A stretch of DNA of 64,000 bases from Virgibacillus doumboii (GCF_902806455.1 NZ_CADCWQ010000001.1:558001-622000), one strand, 5' to 3'. Positions 26,564 to 35,664 are shown, numbered from the stretch's first letter. Translations and numbers: made by a program. Notes: a model not told the origin generated them from the sequence alone.

Positions 26564-26603
26564 AAAAAAAGCTCAGGTTCCTTATATTGAACCGTGAGCT
26601 TTT
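26564..26603 (-). terminator. Terminator after the DeoR gene
   Basis: Arms AAAAGCTCAGGTTC and GAACCGTGAGCTTTT, with a run of seven T on the minus strand after the stem. It separates the DeoR gene from the transport operon, which therefore starts from its own promoter near 26390-26450. Confidence 0.8.
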
Positions 26604-26694
26604 GGGCATACGTATACGGTATGTTTCACATTGTGTTGAATGATACGGCAATTGCCTGAACCATCTTTGTGGCGGTGTTAAACACCCGGGAATG

Positions 26695-27459
26695 TTAGGA
26701 ATAAATGATTTCAATTCCGTTTTGCTGATACTTCTCAACGATATTTTCACTGATCATACCATCGGTTACAATCCGATTTATCTGGTTATAGTCACATACT
26801 TTTACAAGAGAAATCACATCAAATTTACTGCTATCAGCCAGGACAACACAATCCTGCGCAACTTCGAGCATTTTTTTCTTTACTTGCACTTCACCAATCC
26901 CGTAATCAGTCAACCCCTTCATAAGGGAAATACCACTAATACTCATAAAAAACGTATCAATATGAAAGTTTGACACAAATTCTTCCGCGAAATCCCCAAT
27001 GGAACATAATTCCTGATTCCTGATAATTCCGCCGGCAAAGAGAATGGTATAATCCTTCATTTCAGAGAGTTCGTGCGCAATCATCATGGAGTTGGTCAGT
27101 ACCGTCAACCGCTTGAATTTGGATTTCAGCGCTTTTGCAAACTCGGTATTAGTGGTGCTGACATCAATGGCTATGGATTGTCCCTCCGTCACATAGCGGG
27201 TTGCCGTTTGGGCAAGCTCTTTTTTCTCATTTTCATTTTTGGTTTTTCTGACTGTAAAGGTTAACTCCCGGCTGTCCACTTCATCAAGAACAGCCCCGCC
27301 ATGTACACGTTTCAAATATCCTCCCTTTTCCAAGCTTTCCAAATCCCGCCGGATAGTTTCAAAGGAAACATCAAATGTGTCAATTAAATGAGAGACTTTG
27401 ACCGACTTATCCTTTTTAAGCAGATTTATAATTTTATCACGCCGCTCTCTTGCAAACAA
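26695..27459 (-). CDS. DeoR-family transcriptional regulator
   Basis: 254 aa with a TTG start supported by GGGAGG 8 bp upstream. The N-terminal helix-turn-helix (about 1-55) reads RRDKIINLLKKD and DVSFETIRRDLESLEKGGYLKRVHGGAV, the classic DeoR signature. The C-terminal DeoRC sensor domain (75-235) binds a phosphorylated sugar or polyol in known members. It probably controls the adjacent HAD/ABC/phosphoesterase genes, whose promoter carries DeoR-like repeats. Confidence 0.87.
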   Translation of the reverse strand: MFARERRDKIINLLKKDKSVKVSHLIDTFDVSFETIRRDLESLEKGGYLKRVHGGAVLDEVDSRELTFTVRKTKNENEKKELAQTATRYVTEGQSIAIDVSTTNTEFAKALKSKFKRLTVLTNSMMIAHELSEMKDYTILFAGGIIRNQELCSIGDFAEEFVSNFHIDTFFMSISGISLMKGLTDYGIGEVQVKKKMLEVAQDCVVLADSSKFDVISLVKVCDYNQINRIVTDGMISENIVEKYQQNGIEIIYS

Positions 27460-27854
27460 TACAGGAACCTCCCGCCACAGTGTTGTATTATCAATTACAT
27501 TATTACCATCATATAAAACTAATTACACTCAAGTACAACTTTGGTGAATATTATAGCACTTTTGGGTGGTGGCTGTCATCTTTTTTTCTGGGTGGGTTGA
27601 GCGCCTGTCAATTACCGGTTTTTGTCTCATTATGTCGAATGCGTTTATCGAATATGATTATTATTGTGTGGAAGGTTGCTATTTAATGAACTGCATAAGG
27701 AAGGTGTTTCTGTCAATACTGTGAAAAGTTGGGGAAGGGAAGTAAGCTGAATTAAATAAAGGATCTCAAAAGTGGATGATTTTAAAGGAGAATACTCAAA
27801 TGTTTATGATACTATAGTACTATGAAATAAAATTAGGAGAAGGTGAACGTTACC
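27460..27854. other. Gene-free divergent intergenic region
   Basis: 395 bp between the divergent DeoR and RpiR genes. It must hold both promoters. A short palindrome ATAGTACTAT near 27814-27823 overlaps a possible -10 region just before the RpiR gene and may be an autoregulatory site. Nothing else is recognised. Confidence 0.4.
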
Positions 27855-28631
27855 ATGCAAGACATGATATTTGATATTTCGCCTGAAAAATACAACACTC
27901 TAAGTGAGTCAGAACGATATTTATTAAAGTATATATATGATCATTTAAATGAAATATCCAAAATGTCTATTGTAAACCTAAGTGATAGGGCAAATGTTTC
28001 AACAGCTACTATAGTTCGCTTGATGAAAAAGATTGGTTATGATGGTTATACCTCTTTCAAATATAGTATTCGGGAAAAATTATCTGATCCTGAAGATCAT
28101 ACGGAATTAGAGGATATTGATCGAAAAATTAAACAAGCAATTATAAAAAATGAACATGAGGTGGTTAAAACCATACAAATGCAATCGATTGGTATGATTG
28201 AAGATGCAATCCAAAAAATTCGTGATGCAGAAAAAATATATATTTTTGCACGTGGTTTTTCTGAAATGATAGCATCTGAGATGACTACTAAACTTCAATT
28301 ATTAGAAAAAAGTTGTGAGATGCACAATGACCCAAATATCATTCGATTGAAATCCAAAAAATTAAAGGAGAAGGAATTAGGCATTTTTGTATCTTTAAGT
28401 GGGGAAACAAAGGAACTCGTGGAGGCTTGTAAGAATTTACGCATCAATAATATTGGTACCATAACACTTACAGCTAAAATGGATTCTAGTCTTGCTAATA
28501 TGTCAGAAATAACTTTTTTGGGTTATAAAGATTCCCATTCCTATTTCCCGGATTACGAAGTTCGCTCCAGGCTTCCTTTACAGGTAATTTCAAGAATCTT
28601 ATTAGATGCTTATGTTATCCGTACACAATAA
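27855..28631 (+). CDS. RpiR/MurR-family regulator of the ketohexose PTS operon
   Basis: 258 aa from ATG 27855 (AAGGTG 9 bp upstream; GTG 27843 is too close to AGGAG). HTH domain about 15-80 with VSTATIVRLMKKIGYDGYTSFK; SIS domain about 105-235 with IYIFARGFSEMIA and GIFVSLSGETKELV, binding a sugar phosphate. A terminator follows, and the PTS operon starts 165 bp on with paired CCTTTACAT repeats in its promoter, the likely binding site. Confidence 0.85.
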   Translation: MQDMIFDISPEKYNTLSESERYLLKYIYDHLNEISKMSIVNLSDRANVSTATIVRLMKKIGYDGYTSFKYSIREKLSDPEDHTELEDIDRKIKQAIIKNEHEVVKTIQMQSIGMIEDAIQKIRDAEKIYIFARGFSEMIASEMTTKLQLLEKSCEMHNDPNIIRLKSKKLKEKELGIFVSLSGETKELVEACKNLRINNIGTITLTAKMDSSLANMSEITFLGYKDSHSYFPDYEVRSRLPLQVISRILLDAYVIRTQ

Positions 28632-28650
28632 AAATCAATCGACAAAATAG

Positions 28651-28692
28651 TAAGGGATTTATCACTCCATTTTTTAAGTGATAAATCCCTTA
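28651..28692 (+). terminator. Terminator after the RpiR gene
   Basis: Sixteen-base arms beginning TAAGGGATTTATCACT pair perfectly, with a T-rich tail (TGCTTTTTT). Confidence 0.85.
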
Positions 28693-28722
28693 TGCTTTTT
28701 TAGATAGGTATTCTTAAATAAG

Positions 28723-28751
28723 ACCTTTACATATTTTGAAAACCTTTACAT
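28723..28751 (+). promoter_or_regulatory. Direct repeat in the PTS operon promoter
   Basis: ACCTTTACAT occurs at 28723-28732 and 28742-28751, start-to-start 19 bp, just before a GATAAT-like -10 region. This spacing suits a dimeric regulator, probably the RpiR protein upstream. Confidence 0.45.
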
Positions 28752-28796
28752 GGAATTATGTGAGATAATGAGATTAAGATAAAAGGAGGTAGTTGG

Positions 28797-29738
28797 ATGA
28801 TATACACTTGTACATTAAATCCAGCAATTGATTTATTTGTTGCAACTAAAGATTTTCAACCAGATAAAGTGAATCGAACCTTTGATGAAGACTACCAGGC
28901 GAATGGAAAAGGCATTAATGTTTCCATCATACTGAAAAAGTTGGGTGTGGATAGTACTGCTCTTGGGTTTATAGCTGGATTTACTGGTACCTATATTAAC
29001 GATGAACTAAAGAAATTAGACATAGAAACTGAATTTGTAGAAATAGATGGAATTACTAGAGTAAATATATTTGTTCATAATATTGATCAAGAATATAAAA
29101 TAGTTAATAGAGGACCTAAGGTGGAAAAAAAGAGCATTCTTCAAATGTTACAAAAAATAAAGGAATTACCTGATCAATCGATGTTATTTGTATCGGGGAG
29201 TTTACCGCAGGGAGTCGACGAATCAATATATGAAGAAATCTCTAAAATTTCACAGCAAAAAGATATAGATTTGGTTTTGGATATTAGTTCAAATAAACTC
29301 TTAAACTGCTTGCCTTATCATCCATACCTGATTAAGCCAAATAAGGAGGAGCTTGCTCAGTTTTATAATAAGGAAGAATTATCGGACGATGAGGTAGTTG
29401 AATTAGGGTATGATTTACTGAATAAAGGTGCACGACGAGTATTAGTTAGCTTGGGAGAAGAAGGGGCTATTTATATTGATGAAAGTCATCTATTAAAAGT
29501 ATCTTCCGTAAAAGGAAATGTTGTTAATTCTGCCTGTGCAGGAGATACGATGCTAGCCATGTTCATACAAAAGGTACAAGCAGGTTTTACAATTGAGAAA
29601 GCTTTAATCTATGCGTCAGCAGCAGGAGCTTCTACAGCATTTTCTAAGGGTCTTAGTGACCTAAGTGATATTGATGAGTTAGTTAATAAAATTCATATAG
29701 ATAACTTAAAAGGAGGAATTGAAAATGGGTCAAATTAA
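28797..29738 (+). CDS. 1-phosphofructokinase/tagatose-phosphate kinase family
   Basis: 313 aa. PfkB-family hexose-phosphate kinase with the opening TCTLNPAIDLFV, substrate motif NGKGINVSIILKKLG (about 38-52), VSGSLPQGV and ATP motif NSACAGDTMLA (about 242-252). LacC and FruK share these motifs; they phosphorylate tagatose-6-P, tagatose-1-P or fructose-1-P to the 1,6-bisphosphate. Its stop overlaps the EIIBC start by 14 bp. The LacD-type aldolase in the same operon favours tagatose bisphosphate as product. Confidence 0.82.
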   Translation: MIYTCTLNPAIDLFVATKDFQPDKVNRTFDEDYQANGKGINVSIILKKLGVDSTALGFIAGFTGTYINDELKKLDIETEFVEIDGITRVNIFVHNIDQEYKIVNRGPKVEKKSILQMLQKIKELPDQSMLFVSGSLPQGVDESIYEEISKISQQKDIDLVLDISSNKLLNCLPYHPYLIKPNKEELAQFYNKEELSDDEVVELGYDLLNKGARRVLVSLGEEGAIYIDESHLLKVSSVKGNVVNSACAGDTMLAMFIQKVQAGFTIEKALIYASAAGASTAFSKGLSDLSDIDELVNKIHIDNLKGGIENGSN

Positions 29739-31155
29739 GATTGTAGGAGCCACAGGTTGTCCAACAGGAATAGCCCATACTTTTATGGCTGAAGAGGCTT
29801 TAAGGAAAGCTGCCGAAAAATTAGGAGTAGATATTAAAGTCGAGACGCATGGTCAAGTGGGTGTTGAAAACCAGTTGACAAAAGAAGACATTCAAAAAGC
29901 AGATGGTGTCATTATCGCAGCTGATAAAGATGTTAATGCTGGCAGGTTTGCGGGTAAGCCTACGGTGGATGTTTCTGTAGGACAAGGAATAAAAGATGCT
30001 GAAAAGTTAATCCAGCAAATAATTGATGGTAAAGCACTTCCATATAAAGGTAGTGGTAACAGTAATACAAGTTCTGAAAACAGTGAGGAAGAGTCATCTG
30101 GAGGAGGTTCTAAAGTCGGACGTGCAATTTATAAACACTTAATGAATGGTGTTTCACACATGCTGCCTTTTGTTGTTGGTGGGGGTGTTCTAATTGCACT
30201 TTCATTCCTATTTGGTATTCATTCAGCAAACCCTGATCATGAGTCCTATAATGAATTTGCTGCTTTTCTAAATAAAACAGGAAGTGTCGCCTTTGGACTA
30301 ATGGTACCTATTTTAGCGGCATTTATTGCCCAATCTATTGCTCAAAGACCAGGATTAGTTGCCGGGTTTGTCGGGGGTGTGATTGCCAACGATGGTGGAG
30401 CTGGATTTTTAGGCGGAATTTTAGCCGGTTTCATTGCTGGTTATATTATTGTATTACTCATAAAGTTATTTAAAGGTTTACCTCAATCATTAGAAGGATT
30501 AAAAGCAATTTTCCTGTATCCTCTATTTGGAATCTTTTTAACTGGAGCTGTTATGTATATCGCTGTTGAACCAATGACAGCTATCAATGAAGGCATGATG
30601 TCATTCTTATCTAACTTCCAAAACTCGAATCCTATTCTTTTAGGATTAATTGTAGGGTGTATGAGTGCTTTTGACATGGGAGGCCCCGTTAATAAGGCAG
30701 CTTATTTAACAGGTACTGCATTATTATCTGATGGTAATTTTTATTTCATGGCAGGTGTCTCAGCAGCTTGTATTGCACCACCATTAATCACTGCTTTTGC
30801 AACCGTATTCTTTAGAAAGTATTTTAATGAGCAAGAAAAAAATGCGGGTATTTTAAACTTTATTTTAGGGTCGACTCATATCACGGAAGGTGCCATACCA
30901 TTTGCAGCTAAGAACCCTATTGTTGTGATTCCGATCTTAATGATTGGTTCATCTATTTCTGCAATCTTGACTTATATGTTTAATGTACAAGTACCGGCAC
31001 CACATGGAGGATTTTTAGTATTACCAGTTGTTACTAATGCGATTCTTTGGGTTGTTGCAATATTAATTGGTTCTCTTGTTGCGGCATTCATATATGGATC
31101 CTACATGAAACGTTCTTATCTAAAAAATGAAAAGAGGGTTGACGATGCAGCATAA
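29725..31155 (+). CDS. PTS fructose-family EIIBC component
   Basis: 476 aa from ATG 29725 (AGGAGG 8 bp upstream). The EIIB domain (1-100) has the phosphocysteine in GATGCPTGIAHTFMAEEA (Cys12), the fructose-class signature. A Gly/Ser/Glu linker (about 105-128) leads to the EIIC membrane domain (about 130-470) with PFVVGGGVL, GFVGGVIANDGGAGF and STHITEGAIPFAA. It imports a ketohexose and phosphorylates it at C1. The EIIA part is encoded separately downstream, whereas many FruA proteins are fused. Confidence 0.88.
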   Translation: MGQIKIVGATGCPTGIAHTFMAEEALRKAAEKLGVDIKVETHGQVGVENQLTKEDIQKADGVIIAADKDVNAGRFAGKPTVDVSVGQGIKDAEKLIQQIIDGKALPYKGSGNSNTSSENSEEESSGGGSKVGRAIYKHLMNGVSHMLPFVVGGGVLIALSFLFGIHSANPDHESYNEFAAFLNKTGSVAFGLMVPILAAFIAQSIAQRPGLVAGFVGGVIANDGGAGFLGGILAGFIAGYIIVLLIKLFKGLPQSLEGLKAIFLYPLFGIFLTGAVMYIAVEPMTAINEGMMSFLSNFQNSNPILLGLIVGCMSAFDMGGPVNKAAYLTGTALLSDGNFYFMAGVSAACIAPPLITAFATVFFRKYFNEQEKNAGILNFILGSTHITEGAIPFAAKNPIVVIPILMIGSSISAILTYMFNVQVPAPHGGFLVLPVVTNAILWVVAILIGSLVAAFIYGSYMKRSYLKNEKRVDDAA

Positions 31156-31615
31156 TCAAGTAATAACAAAAGATTTAATTGAATACAAAACAGAATTAAG
31201 TTCAAAAGAAGAAATTTTTGAAAAGATTGCATCCCTTGCTATAGAGCAAGGGATTGCAAATGATAAAGAAGCTATAATAAAAGGACTATTTAAGCGTGAA
31301 GAGGAGAGTACCACGGGTTTCTTTGATGGGTTTGCAATTCCGCATACGAAACAGTCCTCTATAACTGAGGCTGGAATTGTGATTTTAGTAAATGATAAGG
31401 GGATTGAGTGGGACTCTATGGACGGACAACCAGCTCACTTTTTCATTTCTTTACTCATACCTGATCAAGAAGCTGGTTCAACACATTTGAAAATGTTATC
31501 CACTATCTCAAAAATGCTTATGGATGAAGACGTCCGAATGGAACTGTCAAATGCGAAAAGTTCTGGGGCAATCTATGACATTATAAATAACTTCTTGAAT
31601 GAAAATATGGATTAG
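31145..31615 (+). CDS. PTS fructose-family EIIA component
   Basis: 156 aa from ATG 31145 (AAGAGG 8 bp upstream), overlapping the EIIBC end by 11 bp. The PTS_EIIA_2 (fructose/mannitol) fold is clear: GLFKREEESTTGF and the phospho-His in FAIPHTK (His67). It passes phosphate from HPr to the EIIB cysteine. A dedicated EIIA makes the system self-contained apart from the general PTS proteins. Confidence 0.88.
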   Translation: MQHNQVITKDLIEYKTELSSKEEIFEKIASLAIEQGIANDKEAIIKGLFKREEESTTGFFDGFAIPHTKQSSITEAGIVILVNDKGIEWDSMDGQPAHFFISLLIPDQEAGSTHLKMLSTISKMLMDEDVRMELSNAKSSGAIYDIINNFLNENMD

Positions 31616-31657
31616 CTTGAGTACAGGCTTCTTCTTTAAGAACGGAGGAAATTGTGT

Positions 31658-32512
31658 ATGAGTATAATTGCCATTGATTTGGACGGCACATTAATTAATA
31701 GTAACCATAAAGTCAGTGAAGAGAATATAGCAGCAATTAAACAAGCACAAAAGTTAGGACATGAAGTAGTGATTGCAACAGGTCGAGCACATTTTGATGT
31801 GCAAAAGATTTTAAGTGGAATAGGATTATCTTTATATACGATTGGGGCAAATGGTGCTACCATACATTCTCCATCTGGAACTAATATTCTTTCTGTTACT
31901 ATGCCAGAACAACAAACAAGAAGTATTATTGAATGGTTGGATCAAGAAGAATTTTATTATGAACTTTTTTGTGAAAGCGGGATATATACGCCCAAGGAAG
32001 GTAAGGAAATTCTTCAGGCAGAATTGAATGCATTAGAAGAAAAAAGTTCATCATCTGAGCTAGATAACATGAAATTGGCATATGAAAAACAAATAGGTCA
32101 ATATGGTTTTGTTTTTATGGAAAGCTATGAGAAAGTATTCGAGGACAGACAGAAGGTTCATAATATATTGGCCTTTTCATTTAATGACAAGAAGCGAAAA
32201 AAAGGGCAGGATAAATTTGCGGAATCAAAAAATTTAACCCTTGTTTCCTCGTCAAAATATAATTTTGAACTAGAGCATTTCAATGCTTCAAAAGGGAAAG
32301 CACTACGTTACTTGGCTAAGGTTTTAAATATGAATATGGATCATTCGATGGCAATTGGTGACAGCGAAAATGACATTTCGATGTTTAAAGTGGTCTCGAA
32401 TAGTTTTGCTATGGAGAACGCCGATAGGAATGTTCAGAGTCATGCAAGATATTTAGCTCCCAGTCAAGATGATCATGGGGTAGCGAAAGCAATCGGACAA
32501 TTTTTAGATTAG
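31658..32512 (+). CDS. Cof-type HAD sugar-phosphate phosphatase
   Basis: 284 aa from ATG 31658 (GGAGG 8 bp upstream). HAD motifs: AIDLDGTLI (Asp7, Asp9), VIATGRAH (motif II), a Lys in FNASKGKAL (motif III) and MAIGDSENDISMF (motif IV), with a Cof-type subfamily IIB cap in the middle. Such enzymes dephosphorylate sugar phosphates or flavin nucleotides. Within this PTS operon it may relieve sugar-phosphate stress, but that role is inferred. Confidence 0.83.
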   Translation: MSIIAIDLDGTLINSNHKVSEENIAAIKQAQKLGHEVVIATGRAHFDVQKILSGIGLSLYTIGANGATIHSPSGTNILSVTMPEQQTRSIIEWLDQEEFYYELFCESGIYTPKEGKEILQAELNALEEKSSSSELDNMKLAYEKQIGQYGFVFMESYEKVFEDRQKVHNILAFSFNDKKRKKGQDKFAESKNLTLVSSSKYNFELEHFNASKGKALRYLAKVLNMNMDHSMAIGDSENDISMFKVVSNSFAMENADRNVQSHARYLAPSQDDHGVAKAIGQFLD

Positions 32513-32567
32513 AAGTATGTCAGTTTATAGATGTTAGGTAAAGAGAGTGGTTAGGAGGATTTAAAGA

Positions 32568-33560
32568 GTGAAATTAACTCCCGGTAAAAAAAGAGGGTTA
32601 GAAGCGATATCCAATCAAAATAATGTGGTCTTGGCAACTGCTATGGATCAAAGAGGTTCTCTAGGAAAAATGATTAGATCATATAATGAAACGATATCTT
32701 ATGAAGAAGGTCTAACCAGATTCAAAGAAGGGGTTAGCGAGATTCTGGGTAATCAATCTTCTTCCCTATTATTAGATCCAGAATATGGGTGGCAAGGTGC
32801 AGAAAAACTAGAAGAATCAATTGGCCTCATTATGGCGTATGAGAAAACAGGTTATGACGCATCAGAAAAAGGTCGGCTTCCCAATTTGGTAGATTTTTAT
32901 GCTGTGCAGGATCTCGTGAAGCGTGGAACAGATGCAATTAAATTATTGATTTATTATGATACAGATGAAGAAGAAAAATATAATGATATCAAGAAAGCAT
33001 TTATTAAGCGTGTAGGGGATGAATGTAAACAAAATGATGTACTGTTTATTCTGGAGCCCGTATCCTACAGTGCAGTTAACCTGGATTCAAAAGGTGAGGA
33101 ATTTGCAAAAAGAAAGCCTCAGATCGTTGAATATTTTATGGAGGAATTTTCAAAAGAAGAATACAGTATTGACCTATTGAAAGTTGAGGTCCCTGTACAA
33201 ATTTTTAATATAGAAGGTAATGAACAATATGATAATTATACCCCTATTTTTACACAAGAAGAGGCACGGGAATACTACAGAAGATGCTCTAAAAAAAGTA
33301 AGCTTCCATTCATTTATTTAAGCGGTGGAGTAACTAATGAACAGTTTATTGATACACTACATTTTGCAAAAGATTCCGGTTCCAGATTTAATGGTTGCCT
33401 CTGCGGAAGAGCAATATGGAAAGATGGCGTTCAAGCTTTTGCTAAGGATGGCAAAGATGACTATTATAAATGGTTAAAATCGACAGGCTTAAGGAACTTA
33501 GAGAAGGTTACGAAAGCCATTGAGGAGACGGCGACTCCATGGGATGAAATAGTGGAATAA
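32568..33560 (+). CDS. lacD: Tagatose 1,6-bisphosphate aldolase (LacD family)
   Basis: 330 aa, GTG start with AGGAGG 9 bp upstream. Class I aldolase of the LacD type: ATAMDQRGSL opening, Lys125 in AIKLLIYY and the Schiff-base Lys205 in LLKVEVPV, matching the position known for staphylococcal and streptococcal LacD. FIYLSGGVTNEQF closes the phosphate site. It yields dihydroxyacetone phosphate and glyceraldehyde-3-phosphate. LacD is relaxed about the C4 epimer, so fructose, sorbose or psicose bisphosphates are also possible. Last gene of the operon. Confidence 0.87.
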   Translation: MKLTPGKKRGLEAISNQNNVVLATAMDQRGSLGKMIRSYNETISYEEGLTRFKEGVSEILGNQSSSLLLDPEYGWQGAEKLEESIGLIMAYEKTGYDASEKGRLPNLVDFYAVQDLVKRGTDAIKLLIYYDTDEEEKYNDIKKAFIKRVGDECKQNDVLFILEPVSYSAVNLDSKGEEFAKRKPQIVEYFMEEFSKEEYSIDLLKVEVPVQIFNIEGNEQYDNYTPIFTQEEAREYYRRCSKKSKLPFIYLSGGVTNEQFIDTLHFAKDSGSRFNGCLCGRAIWKDGVQAFAKDGKDDYYKWLKSTGLRNLEKVTKAIEETATPWDEIVE

Positions 33561-33653
33561 GAAAAGATTCACCACGAACTTATCCTTTTGGTTTTGGGTG
33601 TGTGCCACTTCCAAATTTTTGTTTAGCGAATTATAACGAATAAAATATTAACT

Positions 33654-33687
33654 AAAGCTACTGGTTTTGATAACTGGTGGCTTTTTT
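33654..33687 (+). terminator. Terminator after lacD
   Basis: AAAGCTACTGGTT pairs with AACTGGTGGCTTT (three G-T wobbles), followed by TTTTTTG. Confidence 0.7.
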
Positions 33688-34020
33688 GATGGTTTTGGGT
33701 AGTGATAAATTTAAACAGTTTTGTCAATATAGTTTTCTCTTATTCTATTTTGTTATTTGACATGATCAGGCGTTTTTGATTACTACAACATAGCAAACTA
33801 GCGCAATAGCTATTTAAAGGTGACACCTTTCGGGTTTTCTGGAATTTTGGTTCCTGGTGTACAGGCTGGTGTAAAAAACTTGGAAAATAGTCTCGCAATT
33901 CTATTTCTGAGTTATCTCATAAATACTAGTTTTATGTTACGATATAGTATAATGTGTAATAAAATTAATAAATTTCAAACACAACTAGTAAGGTATAGTA
34001 CGGGATCTTTGGAGGATAAA
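33688..34020. other. Intergenic region before the histidine phosphatase gene
   Basis: A 15-bp perfect palindrome AAAGGTGACACCTTT lies at 33816-33830, and TATAGTATAAT-like promoter sequence lies near 33945-33955. The downstream reading frame is open back to 33820, but the extension shows no protein family features and a GGAGG before 34021 marks the real start. Confidence 0.4.
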
Positions 34021-34623
34021 ATGACAACGATTACTTTTGTAAGGCATGGAAATACGCATTGGAATAGGGAGAAACGGTCACAGGGTCATTCAAATAATCC
34101 ATTAAATGAAATAGGCATAAAACAAGCAAATGCAGTTGCTAAACGTTTGGCTAAAGAGGAATGGGATATGGTTATTTCCAGTGATCTTCTCCGTGCCAAA
34201 GAGACATTGAATATCATAGTTGAGCAAATAAAAACACCGAAAATATTGTTTGATCAACGCTTAAGAGAAATTGATCGAGGACAAATATCTGGGACTATAG
34301 AGGAAGAGCGAGTTCAAAAGTGGGGTGAAAATTGGCGCACTCTGGATCTTGGTGAAGAAAGCAAAGATTCCGTTCGTAAAAGAGGTTTGGAATTCGTTGA
34401 AGATATGGCAAGACAATATGCAGGTAAAAATTTGCTAGTGGTCAGTCATGGAATATTGATTGGTGAAACGTTAAAAGGGATGTTTCAAGATGAAACAAAA
34501 GGTGTAAACCTGGAAAATACATCTGTGACAAAGGTTGAACTGCGCAGAAATACATGGGAATGTTCGGTTTATAATTGTGCAGTTCATTTGCAAAAGCAAG
34601 AACTGTCAGATATAAAACAGTGA
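34021..34623 (+). CDS. Histidine phosphatase family protein (phosphoglycerate mutase-like)
   Basis: 200 aa from ATG 34021 with GGAGG 6 bp upstream. The RHG motif (FVRHGNTHWN, residues 7-16, phospho-His9) and the second catalytic His in VVSHGILIGE define the branch. SSDLLRAKET is also typical. Cofactor-dependent mutase-like phosphatases of this size remove phosphate from sugar phosphates or other small molecules. It is followed after 24 bp by a phosphatase/nuclease-fold gene, so the two may act together. Confidence 0.83.
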   Translation: MTTITFVRHGNTHWNREKRSQGHSNNPLNEIGIKQANAVAKRLAKEEWDMVISSDLLRAKETLNIIVEQIKTPKILFDQRLREIDRGQISGTIEEERVQKWGENWRTLDLGEESKDSVRKRGLEFVEDMARQYAGKNLLVVSHGILIGETLKGMFQDETKGVNLENTSVTKVELRRNTWECSVYNCAVHLQKQELSDIKQ

Positions 34624-34647
34624 TAAGAAGAAACGAGTGATTTAACT

Positions 34648-35421
34648 ATGAAGATCATGCAATATAATATTCTGGATGGTTGCAGAGATCAGGAGCGATA
34701 CGGACGATTAAGTAATTGGTTGAAGATGCAAGATTGTGATGTAGTTGGCTTTAATGAGTTGAACGATTGGACATCCGGTGAATTCGATGAGGAAATGAAA
34801 AAAATAGGTTTCTCTTACAGTTATTTATTTGAGGCGGAACTCAGCCCGTATTATGTCGGAATTGCGGCAAAGGACCCGATTGAGGTTATTGGATGTGTGG
34901 AAGATGAACCTATTTACCACGGTTTACTGCAAGTTAGGATTAAGGGTATTCATTTTTTAATCAGCCATCTCACTCCGTTTGAATCAAAAAGCAGAGAGAA
35001 AGAGACGGAATATATTGCTGACTGTGTTCGCAGTATAACGGAGCCGGTTGTAGTTATGGGGGATTTCAATACGCTTTCCCCGCATGATGCAGCCTTTTAC
35101 AAGGAAATGAATACTGTAGAGAAAATTAAGCGGAACAGTACACAAAAACGTACTCATCTTGTAAGTGGACATATCAATTATAAACCGATGGAAAACTTAT
35201 TAGATACGGGGTTATATGATGTGTCTGATTTGGATGCGTTTTCCTACTCCTTTCCTACAAAAATTAAAGGTGAGCTAACAGAACCATCCTATCTGCGCAT
35301 TGATTATATACTTGTCAATGAAAAATTACTTACCTATCGTCCTAAAGTATCTATAATAAATGATAGTGACGTTGAAATGTTGTCAGATCATTATCCTGTT
35401 TGCTGCATATTAGACAGTTAA
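34648..35421 (+). CDS. Endonuclease/exonuclease/phosphatase family protein
   Basis: 257 aa. EEP-fold motifs in order: MQYNILDG (metal Asn), VVGFNEL (metal Glu, about 38), VVMGDFNTL (catalytic Asp/Asn, about 138-143) and LSDHYPV (final Asp-His, about 248). The family includes DNases, inositol-phosphate phosphatases and sphingomyelinase-like enzymes. There is no signal peptide, so it acts inside the cell. A terminator follows, so it is probably not in the ABC operon. Confidence 0.8.
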   Translation: MKIMQYNILDGCRDQERYGRLSNWLKMQDCDVVGFNELNDWTSGEFDEEMKKIGFSYSYLFEAELSPYYVGIAAKDPIEVIGCVEDEPIYHGLLQVRIKGIHFLISHLTPFESKSREKETEYIADCVRSITEPVVVMGDFNTLSPHDAAFYKEMNTVEKIKRNSTQKRTHLVSGHINYKPMENLLDTGLYDVSDLDAFSYSFPTKIKGELTEPSYLRIDYILVNEKLLTYRPKVSIINDSDVEMLSDHYPVCCILDS

Positions 35422-35441
35422 TAGTTGAAATTAATAGTTAT

Positions 35442-35487
35442 AGGGAGTACCTTCCTGAAGTTTGTTTTGGAGGTGCTTCCTTTTTTG
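35442..35487 (+). terminator. Terminator after the EEP gene
   Basis: AGGGAGTACCTTCC pairs imperfectly with GGAGGTGCTTCCT, followed by TTTTTT. Confidence 0.7.
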
Positions 35488-35571
35488 TTTGTTGGAAGTA
35501 CAGCGAATAGGCGACTTTTTAAAAATAATAATCATAATATAGATTTTTTTAAAAATAATTTTTAAAATACA

Positions 35572-35637
35572 TTGATTTATTCTTTTTTAACGATTATTAT
35601 TAATACAAGAGTACTTTTCTTATAGTTAAGAAAAGTA
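35572..35637 (+). promoter_or_regulatory. Sugar ABC operon promoter with palindromic operator
   Basis: TTGATT (35572-35577) and TATTAT (35595-35600) are spaced 17 bp. Just downstream, TACTTTTCTTA and TAAGAAAAGTA form perfect 11-bp arms around four bases (35612-35637). A repressor there would block initiation or elongation. The RpiR half of the fusion protein in this operon is the obvious candidate. Confidence 0.6.
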
Positions 35638-35664
35638 TTAAAAATTAAAAGGAGGTTGGGGTAT

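Noticed and set aside
26559..26750. 63-codon minus-strand frame next to the DeoR gene
   Set aside because: It covers a terminator hairpin and has no ribosome site or recognisable sequence.
28107..28298. Cys/Phe-rich minus-strand frame inside the RpiR gene
   Set aside because: Antisense shadow of a well-supported gene, with the composition expected of AT-rich antisense.
33820..34020. 67-codon N-terminal extension of the histidine phosphatase
   Set aside because: GGAGG and ATG at 34021 directly precede the RHG motif; the extension has no domain and covers a promoter-like region.
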